The notes beneath the pieces were generated by a model that was given only the letters and a program-made list of their open reading frames with translations, was not told the origin of the DNA and made no database searches. A program made the position numbers and the translations under genes. From the NCBI RefSeq assembly GCF_963678635.1, contig NC_087062.1:66819415-66883414 (forward strand): 64,000 bases of DNA, read 5' to 3'. Source of the stretch: Symsagittifera roscoffensis (taxonomy: Eukaryota > Xenacoelomorpha > Acoela > Convolutidae). Shown here one piece after another: positions 40,895-51,739 of the stretch; within the stretch, counting starts at the first letter, position 1, and every line of letters starts with the position of its first letter.

Positions 40895-43800
40895 ATGACA
40901 AACACTTCTACGACTGCCCTGTCCAGTCACACCAATGACCCCTGCAAGGCCAATGCTCGCGTGTTCATCGGCAATCTGCCAACTGACAAGGTGGACAAAG
41001 CCACGCTGCTCACTCTCTTTAACAAGTACGGCGAAATCACAGGTCAGTAGTGCTCTTTTTAACTTTTAACTTAACGTCACTGTTTGTTGCCTGTCAACTG
41101 TCCAATCTGAATATAGATTTTTAGTTACTATGGCCTTTTGTTGTTTCGATCTATTATTTTGAATAAATTTTTGTTTCTGCTACAGCTTAAATTTTTCAAT
41201 TAAACTCAAATGAAACTAACTACGCAACAGGAAATTGACCTATTAAAAGTTGATATAGTTGTTTACGCTTGCAGTCGGCAATTATTATCGACAAATCGGA
41301 ATATGGGCTTTTTTTATGGTAAACAACTTGTCTTATAGAATGAATGAATCAGTTGTTAACTTGATCTGTAATGAAAACAAGTTTCAGCAGTTGAATTGGA
41401 GTATTTAAAACGTGTATTTTTGAAGCTTCCATGCTTGGACGACAAAGATCACTGAGAAGAGACTAGTTAAGACCTTGTTCTGAAAACAGAAAGTGTTCTG
41501 CTTTCAAACATAGTTTTTCGGATTGTATTTTTCGGATTGTATTTTTCGGGTTGTTTGCTGATTTTTCTCAAACCGCAATCAGTTAGAAAGCTTTTAACAC
41601 ACGCAACATTTTTTTCATATGATCAGTGTACGATCCTCCAACCGAAGTCGCAACTTTTTGTCTTCAATTTTTTTTGTAATTTTCGAGCCCAGTATGTGCG
41701 ATTATTAGTTTCTATTTAGTCTCGTTTCAATTAATATGAGCTGTATTTGTAATTACTTGGCGGAATTACTGCTGCTTAGCATTTGCTACTAAAACATGCG
41801 CGAAAGTAGATCCAAGCAGGAATTGTCTTACTGCTAACTCATTTGATTGAAACTTAGCCGGGTGGTCGTATGTTCGAATCCGATATTCTCAGAAGCTTTT
41901 TTATTTAGAAGTTGATTCAGGAGTTTTTTTCGTCTTTGTAGTGTTAGCAAGAAGCCCTTTCTCAGCGTAGAAAGCATGATATAGACAACATAGTTTGAAT
42001 ATGGTTCTGTGCAAAATTCAACGATTAATAAAAAAATGCAGTTTTCTTATTACTTAATAACATTTGGCGTTGTTTATTAGAGCCCAAGTTCTTAAGTTTT
42101 TTGTTAAAAATAAGTATTTTGTGGTCACAATTTTATCACCTCAAAATTTAGGTTTTCTTGATGTGTTGCTTCTTAATTAAACAACTTTCATAGATTCCTA
42201 ATGATACAAGTAGTTCAATTATATAAAATCCTGCAATGTTTTTCAAGTAGACGTTTTAGTTCCCACCGCGTCATTGAACGTGACCAGAAGGAACTACGGA
42301 TTAGCTTTTTTTTTACCCAATTTACTCCCTCGAAAAAGCTTTCAGGTGGTCAATTGAAGTATCATATTAAAGCCCTTTCAATTGGTCTGGTTTCTTCCAT
42401 TTTGCACTCCGTGATGATAAGACAAATGGTGTCTTCCTATCTAATTCTACTGAAATTTACCTTATTGCAGCTGTAATGAGCCAAGTCTGCGGAAGCTAAT
42501 CTAATTGAACGTACTCATAATGCCTGGAGAAAAAGAAAAGAAAAAACCACACACATTTTCATGCAAAAGATTACGTTTTTTTCGATGTTTTTTAAATCTT
42601 TCTTCTCTTTTATTTCGCCTAGCTAATTTATTATGGTAGAAATATTCTGTGACATTTGCACTGCCCCGGCTATTTTTGTCAGAATTGAAGAATATTTTTT
42701 TTATGTCCCACTTAATTATAAAAAGCAGTAGGCTTTTATCTAATTTAAACATCTGATTGAGTCTTTTTCCCTTTGTTAACTGGCTCACTCTTTTATTTGT
42801 GTATGTTCTATGTTGAAAAATGGCTATTTTCGGCGCTGGTAATTCTTTCGAACTCTCAGATGCTACGAACACTGTGCTCCTATATTGCGCCTCCTCCGGA
42901 TTTGCGACTGCTTTTCAAATTGTGTGATATATTTCAGCTGTGTCTCTGCACAAGGGCTTCGCTTTCGTCCAATACACTTGTGAGGCAGACGCGAGAGATG
43001 CAGTGAACAGTGAGCACGGCCAACAGGTCTGCGGAAGCTACATTGGTGAGTGCAGTCTTGTGATGCCCCAAAATAGTGGTGTCATTGGCACGTCATAATG
43101 TACGATGAATGAAGACACAGAGGCAAAGGAACTTTGGCAAACTTTACCAAATAGTTTGGAAACAAGAACCACATTTCACCAAAAATCCTTGTTTTTCCTT
43201 GTTATATTAAGAGTCGATGAATTTAGTTCAGTCTCTTATATAGGTCGCGATGATTTTTTTTCAAAACACTGTCTAAAAATTTGTTCAGGCTCAAATTTAC
43301 TTTTAGCGGTTTGACTATTGATTTCTTTCTGTGTTCAGTTCATTTCCTTTATTAAACGGAAGGCAAACTCCACTATCAAATAGCAAAAATGTGTAAAGGT
43401 CACGAAAAACGTGATCGACTTCTAATTTCGAAAATGAAACTTAAGTTCAGATTTTCTAGCAAAATAAAAATTTTACTCATTGATCCAACTTTCAAATCGG
43501 AATAATTTTCAGAAAACTTGTCAGTCATAAATTGTTCTAGAAATTCCTAGAGCCTGAAGGCCATATATTTTTTTCTTGGAAATTCGAAAGTTTTTCAAAA
43601 ACCAAGTCAAACGAGTTCACAGAAAAGGAATTGTTTAGATTGCAAAGTAGCCAGTGAAGGCAGAAGTGGAGGCTTTTCTGGCTCCAGTGGCAGTTTTGTT
43701 AGTGCAGTGCAGAGTGCACCCAAGAACAGACAGAGTGCTCTCTCTAGATTCAGCCAGCCACTCAGCAGGTTAGAAGACTGCAACGCAAACATGTGCAAAC

Positions 43801-46800
43801 AACGCTCTAATAAAGAATATTGTCATTGGTTTTTCAGTTCCTGGGGTAATACATTACCATTCAGAAATAACGTTCAATTATGGTTGTTCCAAATTTAGTT
43901 TACGCGGGCGATGTGGACGAAAACGAAATACATCATTTTCATTTTACCATGCAAAACAATATTTCAGTTTAGAAATTACTACTTGATTGTTTTAAGACCT
44001 GACTCGCCGCCTTCCCGATTTCACCAAGACCATTCAGCATACCCCCCACCTGTCCCTAAGTCTACTTCGGCATACTCCTCGGAGAGCTCTGAGTCGTGGG
44101 GTCGAGGAGGAACAGGGAGTGTGCCGTCTTCCTCGGTAGCCTACGGAACTCCTTCTTCACGCGAGGCTCCCATGTCCAAATACCAAGCAGAAATTCAAAA
44201 GGAGAGACCTTTTGACTGTCTTGTCATTAGCAGTGACAAATCTCTACGGTGAGAGAATCAAAACAAACAATTTGTATTTAGTGTCCGTTTTGCATTCAAT
44301 TCATTTTTGATAGGCATTAATGAAGCATGTTCAATTTCTTTTGTTTTTAATTTAAATAAGGGAAGTTGTTCTCTTGCTGGGTAACAGAAAATTTGTTGTG
44401 CTAGTGATTTTGTGGACTACATAATCGGCTACCTCAAATCCACAGCGGGGCTGTCTTGTCACGTGATCACTTTACCCACCCCCATGTCTCATTGCCCAGC
44501 CTATCCCACAGTTGGGACAGGAAGCATGGCTGGTCCTCATCTGCCGCCGGGATCGAGTGTGGACCATTGGGAGGCCAGACGGCTCGTGGGGGATGTTGCG
44601 AGGTTGGGTTGTGTGCCGGTGAGTGTGGGTCCGGTGACGTACACAAACAGTGTTCAGAAGTCTCTCTCTGTCAACCTTCACTATGCAACAACTGTAGAAG
44701 GTAAAAACTTATTCCCTTATTTTAATCTTCCTGATTCCAGTTATTATGGGACTCCACTTTCTAACGTACAAGAACTAGTCGTTTTGATAAAGCTCAGTTT
44801 CATAAGCAAAATCAATATCACTGAAACGTCATTGTGACTCACTTTGCCTAATTTTAATGTTGACCGAATAGTCTAATTATATTTATTAAGTGTCGGAAAG
44901 AAGTGAAGAACTTGTTTAGGTCAATTAATTTTTTTTTTTATTTACCTAATGGCAGGGGCGGATCAGGATTTTCTCTAGGGCGGATTTTTCAAAATTTGAC
45001 GACGATCTTTTCTTAAGGTCGATCAAATTGATTTTCCGAGCTCTCCTAAAGCACTAAAAAGACCCTGTTTTGGCCAATTTTTCTGCGCCTCAAGCAAATT
45101 TTTGAAAAAACAGGTTTAAAAAAAGCCGTTTTTGTGCACTTTTTGGAAAATTTTGACAAAAAAATGCGTTTTTTGGCGCGCGCTTCCGTCAAAAATAGTA
45201 TATATTGGCGCCCAAAGAGCCTTTAGAAAAAATTTAGGGTCCGTCAGCCAAAAATAGATTTCTTAAAAAGTACCAAAGGGGGGACCCTTTGGGTCGGCAG
45301 GGGGTCAAATCCCCCCTTCCAAATTCGCACCTGCCTAATGGTTAAACTTTCTGAATTTGACTTAATCTCATAAAGTATTTTCGAAAATCAAAGAGCTTTA
45401 AGGAAGATTTGATATTTTTCCTTTTAAACCTCAAGAAGTTTTTTCTTCGAAACTGAAGAATTTTGTCTGGGATAAAAATCAATCGTTTTTTGGTTTCCGT
45501 GTGTCCATTGAAATTTTTTCAAATGTCTGTTGGCTGTCTTACATTAATAGTTAAAAAAGAGCTCGATAGATGTTGTAAGAATGGCGTTAAAGATAGCCTT
45601 GAAGAGTTATTTGTGTTATTGTCTCAATTATGATTGTCTGTTCTCATCTCACTTGTTGCCTTTTTGTTTTTCGCCGTGCGCCTGCCTTTTTGCTCGTGCA
45701 GAACACCGCCACATGCCTTTGCAGGAAGCATTCCACTTAATCATAACCTCATGTGTCCAGTTCTCTCTCCAGCAACGCTCCCAGCTGGTGTCGCCCAGTG
45801 CCCTGGTCGCCTACCCGGCCACCGCACTGTCACCGCACCAATACAAACAGGCTATCAGCAAGTCCAAAGGAAAAAGACGCCTAACTCGCGCCAAAGACGA
45901 ACAGGTCAGTTAGTTAAAGACTGATAACGGAAGAAACAGTTTTAATTTTATCAATACAAGGAGGAACGAATGAAGTTTATTTAATAGCAGGGTTAGTTAA
46001 AAAACATTTTGAAAGAGTTTTTCTTAAGAAAATTTTCATCCGCTGATATCATGAATATATTCATCTCGGACTTCCAAAACGCACTCCATGGCTTTCTTAT
46101 TTCAGATTGAGTCAATACTTGACCCCCGAACATTGGATGCAAACATTGGCTGCAAACCTTACATTTGCTGACCAAAAAATACGATGTTTTAAATCACACT
46201 GGAAGAAACTCCTTGTTTTTAATCTGATTCAACGGTTTTGAAACACTCTGGTTAGGAATAAAGACAATTGCAGGGATGAATATCATTTAAGGGCTCAAAA
46301 ACATCTTGTCGAAAGCTTCTAATTCTGAGAAAAGTCTAAGTAAATAGATCATTTTAGCTACAAATCTGCATATTTGCTTTTTTCATTGATCAGACTGACT
46401 CTACGAGTGACAAACGAGGAGCTGGAAGTATTAGTCGATATAAGCGCCACTACAGAGACCGAGAGAATGATTCGGACTCTCCATCGGCCGCTGAACTGCT
46501 CGGAAGCGATGAAAATGGGGGATCGGAACACGACGGCATCGCTCGGAAGATCAAAGACAAACTCGCTCCCCCAACATGCAAGCGACCGGCTAAACTGCAC
46601 GAGGTAAGGGAACTCATAGTTTTATGACATCAAGTGACTCAAAGGGAGGCGGAAATAACGTTGTACGAAATAACATAGTATGAAATTATGTAGTATCTCG
46701 TTGATTAGGAAATATCGTAGTGGGAAATATCGTAGTGTGAAGAGAACTTGATCTTTTGAAATCCATTGCGGTAAATTTGTACTTTTCATACCAATTAGTT

Positions 46801-49800
46801 TCAATTTGACAATATTTTCACTCTTTTGAAAAATTCAATGAAATGCATAAATTATACAATAATTTACTGGTTAGTTTAAATAAAACGAAAATTTCCCACT
46901 ACGAAGTTTCACACTACGTTTTTCCGGTAATCGACTCAAAAATGTTGTTAGCATTTTCTTTATAATTTGATGTCCCAAATTGAATCAGCTTTAAGTGATT
47001 TTTTTACTTCATATTTCGAAAAAACCTCGTTCTGTAAAACTTTTATTATTATATGTTAATGCTGTTATTATATATTAATAATTCCGCTCCATGATTACTC
47101 GAAGGCTTCAAAAAATTTTAATTTAGGTCAATTGTTTGACATATGCGCGCCAATTGTTTTAGTCAGATTGCACCAATAAATTACTTTCAGCTGGGACTGG
47201 ACTGTATTCTGTTCGGGTTTCAGGTTATCCAGTACATTCTGCAGGCTGTGGAGAAAACAGGGGCGGAGCCAGAAGTGAGTTTGGAGGAAATAGACCAAGC
47301 ACTCTACACACTCCAACAGGCCAGGGCGGCCAGAGACAGCACCGGTACCACCAATAATAACATCAACAGCCACCACGAGATCAGCAGCATCAGTAGCAAT
47401 TGCCACAGTGCCAATAATATGCCATCTGCCAATACAATACACGTACAAGGTAAGATGCGAGACACACCAATTCATTCCGAAGTTTATAGCTTGAATGGTT
47501 TTGTTAGAGAGTTGCTCCAATATTTACACAAGCATAGCTTGTGTTATAGTATGAACTATCTTTTTTTCCAACCCAAGTCGCAAATATTGTTGCGATAAAA
47601 ATGTGTTCATTTTGAAAGTGTTCATCTTGATCAATACTAGATATTAAGTACAGCCAACGCTAAGGATATTAACACCGACTATTATTGTTCAGAATTTTGT
47701 ATTGAAAGTAACGGAATATTTGTGCTCGGGGTGGTTTTTTTTCTTCAGACAAATTTCGACTTTTCAACTAGCCATTTTTGACGGAATTTTTTTAATCATA
47801 CAGAAGGTATTGTCCTGAGCTTAAATTTGAAAATATATTTCACCTGTGATCATTTGTAAAGTTATGGGGGTTTAAAAATTGCCATTTCAGCTAATTTGGG
47901 ACAATTAAGGCGCGATATATTTCGCGCTTTTAGCGCGTAAGTGGAGGTTTAACCCTTCTTAGAAATCGTTCCAAATTGGTTGAAGGAAGCTTACTTGCCA
48001 TAACTGATTTGTTAATGAGAGCGAAATTTATCTTTTTGTGCTTTAAATGGCGTGTGGGGGGATAATTTTTTACAATAAATCTCAAATTTAAAAAAAAACT
48101 CATTTTCATTAACATTTAATTGTTCATGTTATTACTGCTCCATAGACTTTGAAAGGCAGTCAGAACATTCAGGGCTTCGCCCTGATACGAGCAGTTTTGT
48201 ATTACAAGTAGCTTTTTAGCTTCAGGGTATCATTGATCTGTAGCGTAGAGGTAGGGAGGAGACCCGCAACAAAATAAGATGGTTCGAACCTGGGCAGGGT
48301 CATATAATTTAATGAACTTTTTCCTATACTAGCTAAAATGCGTCCGCTCTTTAAATTGAGGCATGTGCAATTGATAAATTTCTTTCTTTTTCAAATTGAC
48401 TGATACTGCTAATGTGGTGTAATTGGCTTGCGTCACTTAAGAAATGTAGTAGACTCAAAGTTTTACTCATTCAGTATTTCTCAGTAGCGTCATCGGTCAT
48501 ATTTTGCTTGTGTATTCGAAGTGCAACTTCGCCTCTGTGTTAGAAAGTTGCTCACTGATGGCTGTTTGGGCAAATTAGATTTTGTTCAATAGCTGTTTGT
48601 TATATTCAGGGTGTTTATCCACGTAAAATGTACAACAAATAGAAGTCGTTGAGCAGCGAGTGTTATAGAAACAGTCGACTTTCAATCAATATTCGAGCTG
48701 TAATGAGAAATTCTCCTTTATTTTTTACGAGTAATGAACGTAATGAGGACTCTTATATAGGTCTTGGCGATTGTTTTTTTTTCAGGAAAAGTTTTAGATC
48801 ACGCTCAGTTTTGATTTTTCGCGGTTTGACTTTTGATTTATTTTTAAATTGGACTCCACTATCGGACAGAAAAAATGTTAAGTTTGAAAAAATGTTAACT
48901 TTATCGAAATGTTAACTTCAGTTTTGAAAGTGAATTTTGATGTTCAGATTTTCCAGCGGAATTAAAAATTTACATATTGATCAAGTTTTCTCAAATTGGG
49001 TTGATTTTATCAAAAAGCACCGGTCTTAGATAGTTCTTGAAATTCAAGCTCTAAGGGCATATATATATTTTTTAAAATTGGAAAGTGGAAGTTTTTTCAA
49101 AAATAAGTCCGATTCAGAAACAAGTGTTTTTTTTCCGATTCATTACGATCATTACTCTTTTCCAACTGTCAGTTATCTATCTTCTTATTATTGGAAAATA
49201 AACTATTAGAAATGTTTGCTATCTAGACCGACGAAAGGATGAAATTGAGGTACTGAAAGACGCGCGCTGTTTTAATAGAGTAGGAAATTTAAGATCATTT
49301 ATCCCCGAGGAGAAAGACTAACATACAAACTTATCAGTTGTTTTACGGAGAACTGCTGTTGGGCCTGCATAAGAAATACAAGCGTTTTTTTATTGCTTGC
49401 CTCCCACGGACAATTTGAAAAAATATTTTCAAGGCAATTGATGCAAAGCTTTGTTTTAAAAATCCAAAAAAGAGATATCGGCTGTTCTGTATTGCGTTTT
49501 TTGATGAAAAGCAGTTAAAATGGAAGCAGTTGCATAATGTTCACAAAACATTCATTTGACCTTAATTTACTGCAAAGATCAACGAAAATGAGTCAACATT
49601 CGGTTTGGTGGTAAAGCAAGTTCATATTGGGTACGCTTATTCTTCTGCTGATTTTCTATTTTCAAGGCGACATGCACTCTTTTTTGACGTTGTTTAGGCC
49701 ATACGACGCAGCTGTTGAATTTAGTTGCAACGATTCCCACCAGCAGCACAGAACTTTCGACAGTTAACGTGTCCCAACAAGGACAATGTATCAGTGCATC

Positions 49801-50373
49801 CGGAGCAACAGCTGTCGCAGTGTCCTCCAACACCAGCTACGTGGGCAGCGCCACCGCCACAGCAGTACTGAATGCCACCGGCACAGCGGTCGCTTATGTA
49901 GCCACACCCGCCACTCTAGTCGCCACCTCAACCGCAGATGCACGTGATTTTTTGTTATACCGTAATTGATGTTTTCGCCAAGCGAGTTCTGGTGTAGACT
50001 TGAGTTCAAGCTGGTTTAAAAAATTCGTATCTCCATCAAACGATGAATTTTTATTTGCACTGAGTCTTATTTTTTCTTTAGCGAAAAGACTATAAATCAC
50101 TTCCAGAAAAAAGCATCATTCCTGTTATGCATAATTGATGTGTTGTAGATTGACAGCAGTTCGATTGAGGGCAACGGACCAACCGCTACAGTAGTTCCCT
50201 CGGCAGCCGCCTTTCTCCACCCTCAAACAGCAACCACCTACTTGACAACGACGGGACCCCCCACACAGTGTTTCATCCACGATAGCACCACTGGAATACA
50301 GTACCACGCGCAACCAGCCAATCCACAGCCACATGCCCATTTGCAAAATAACCAACACAATGGACGGGCATGA
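40895..50373 (+). CDS. NCOA5: Nuclear receptor coactivator 5-like protein with N-terminal RRM (10 exons)
   Basis: Exons: 40895-41042, 42938-43045, 43639-43768, 43997-44248, 44405-44700, 45702-45904, 46394-46603, 47224-47449, 49698-~49939, 50149-50373; about 679 residues. Exons 1-3 encode an RRM: RNP2 VFIGNL (residues 23-28), RNP1 KGFAFVQY (55-62), ending YIDCKVASEGR, similar to the hnRNP C/RALY type. After a Ser-rich linker, exons 4-6 hold the NCOA5 core, RPFDCLVISSDK, SVNLHYATTVEEHRHMPLQE, aligned to human xRPVDCxVI and EHRNMP. A C-terminal helix VIQYILQAVEKT with EEIDQALYTLQQAR follows, then a Thr/Ala/Gln-rich tail. Human NCOA5 binds nuclear receptors; invertebrate relatives carry the RRM. 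The exon 8 acceptor could instead be at 47191 (both in frame), the exon 9 donor is non-canonical, and coding upstream of the chosen ATG cannot be excluded. Confidence 0.88.
43206..43605 (+). repeat. Interspersed repeat family A copy
   Basis: It opens TTAAGAGTCGATGAATTTAG and continues with CTCTTATATAGGTCGCGATG, CACGAAAAACGTGATCGAC and the CTCATTGATCCAACTTTC block. It ends about 35 bases before NCOA5 exon 3, within intron 2. Confidence 0.7.
44953..45333 (-). mobile_element. hAT-type MITE with perfect 8-bp target duplication
   Basis: 381 bp, inverted relative to the copy at 26177. The ends are CAGGGGCGGATCAGG and TTCGCACCTG. CCTAATGG flanks both sides exactly (44945-44952 and 45334-45341). Internal landmarks shared with the other copies are GACCCTTTGGGTCGGCAGG and GCGCGCTTCCG. 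It lies in NCOA5 intron 5. Confidence 0.92.
45345..45545 (+). repeat. Interspersed repeat family A, 3' part
   Basis: It contains TCAAAGAGCTTTAAGG, AACTGAAGAATTTTG and the degraded end palindrome CAAATGTCTGTTGGCTGT. It lies next to the MITE in NCOA5 intron 5. Confidence 0.6.
47523..48545 (+). repeat. Repeat family B copy split by an insertion
   Basis: The left part 47523-47685 has the head hairpin ACACAAGCATAGCTTGTGT and GTACAGCCAACGCTAAGG. The right part 48201-48545 resumes exactly where the left stops, with the A-box-like TAGCGTAGAGGTA (48241), the B box GGTTCGAACCT (48281), the tail GCGTCATCGGTCATATT and the end hairpin CGAAGTGCAACTTCG. It lies in NCOA5 intron 8. Confidence 0.8.
47686..48200 (+). 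mobile_element. 515-bp insertion with 3' hairpin, nested in a family B copy
   Basis: The insertion interrupts CTATTAT|ATTACAA, which is contiguous in the copies at 8516 and 15857. It has no open frame. Near its right end lies CAGGGCTTCGCCCTG (48170-48184), a 6-bp stem with a TTC loop of the kind seen at Helitron 3' ends, followed by 16 bases before the edge. No target duplication is evident, which also fits Helitron-type insertion. The class call is inference. Confidence 0.55.
48715..49190 (+). repeat. Interspersed repeat family A copy
   Basis: It opens CGAGTAATGAACGTAATGAG, then GACTCTTATATAGGTCTTGG, and ends with the palindrome CCAACTGTCAGTT followed by ATCTATC. It lies in NCOA5 intron 8. 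Confidence 0.7.
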
Positions 50374-51070
50374 ATTAAAACCCGATCATTGAAACACTGA
50401 AATTAGTTTTGAGCCCAAGTCGAGTAAACTCATTTAATTGCTGAACCCTGTTTTAATTGATTTGGAATGACGTATTAGCCACAAATTATCATTGAAAACG
50501 AAGCTTTTGCCTAGTTATGACATATATTTTGATGTGCATTCTGTGTTGTAAATCATGTTGCAATATACTTGTTCAAATAAAATCTGGAAAAAAGTCAACA
50601 AAGCGAGAAAGAAAACCTTAGCAGCTTGAAAAAAGTAGTTAGACTTACTGATAATATGAGACAGAGGCAAAAAATTTCAGTGAAACAATTACTTCAAAAA
50701 TTTCGGGCAAAATTCTCCTAAAATTTTTGATTTGGTCAGAAAATTATGAAGTTACTAAACAAATTCAATTTCACTTAGATATTTCTTCTTTTTCGAAGGC
50801 TTTAGTGATATCTGTTCAATTCTCAATCCTATGGATAATTTTTTCCTACAATTAGTTGTTTGTTAGAGACAAACAGGGCATATTGTCTGGGAAAATGAGA
50901 ACTACCTGATTTTGGTATCAGATTTACACTTTTCTGAAAGCATCATATTTAAAAAAATAAAATTTCATTTGTTTCTAATTTGAGCAATTAGTTTTACGAG
51001 CTCCCAAAATCTCCAGAAAAGAGCCGTTTGTGTATCTGTGGCTACCACTAGACAATCTAAGGCTTAAACA
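50374..51070. other. NCOA5 3' flank
   Basis: The presumed 3'UTR contains a canonical AATAAA at 50577-50582, about 200 bases after the stop, which is the likely polyadenylation signal. Nothing else is recognised up to the repeat at 51078. Confidence 0.55.
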
Positions 51071-51077
51071 ATTTTTA

Positions 51078-51150
51078 AGAGTTAATGAACGAACTGAAGA
51101 CTCTTATATGGGTCTTGATGATTCAGTTTTTTTTTCAGGAAAAAGTCTGA
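51078..51150 (+). repeat. Interspersed repeat family A, 5' part
   Basis: TTAAGAGTTAATGAACGAAC, GACTCTTATATGGGTCTTG and TTTCAGGAAAAAGTCTG match the family start; the rest is missing. Confidence 0.6.
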
Positions 51151-51229
51151 AAAAGCTCTAATAACGACAAATTGATCAAACAAATTGAATCCAGGTTTTT
51201 ATTAGACCGAGTTCATACCGAGTTCACAC

Positions 51230-51735
51230 TTATTTTCGAATTTCATACTTTTAAACTTTGTGGCTGGATTATTTTGTGCGACTTTTTATTCGGCTATCCT
51301 TGTTATTTTGTCTCATCCTAAAGCGGGTGGGAATGAACTACGGTGATATGTTCTTTTTTTTCAAACTTGACTTTTATACTGACTTACGTATCTACTTCTG
51401 CTGCTAATTTGAACTGGTTTAATTTTGAAGCTATTAATAAGTGATTTTGATAGTTTAACAATGAATTCTGATACCGTTTTTGAATTCAAATAAACTAATC
51501 TGAAAATAGCGAAAAATTAACAAAAAAAGTTGTTCTTGATGTTTTTGTTCCGACAATTGAAAATGGTAAAGAAGATTGAAATCGGGTCATTCGGTCTTTT
51601 TTGTTCATTTATTTTACACACAAAATCAGGTATCACAATTAGCGATTGGTAAATGTCGCTTGATATGTCATATTAAAGCATTTTCAGCCGTAATTCGAAC
51701 GACATAAAAAAGTTTTCAAAAAATTACTGTTCGAA
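51230..51735 (-). repeat. Repeat family C, rearranged copy
   Basis: CGGCTATCCTTGTTATTTTG at 51292 is one family end. GTTCCGACAATTGAAAATGG at 51548 is the other, with ATTCGAACGACATAAAAAAG internally. Order and spacing differ from the full copies, so it is a partial or composite copy. Confidence 0.4.
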
Positions 51736-51739
51736 AAAA

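Noticed and set aside
41855-41895. tRNA 3' end (GTTCGAATCCGAT)
   Set aside because: There is a B-box-like string alone, without a 5' half or acceptor pairing; at most a SINE remnant in NCOA5 intron 1.
44472-44704. Open frames on both strands overlapping NCOA5 exon 5
   Set aside because: They are shadows of the real exon frame, with no splice or domain support.
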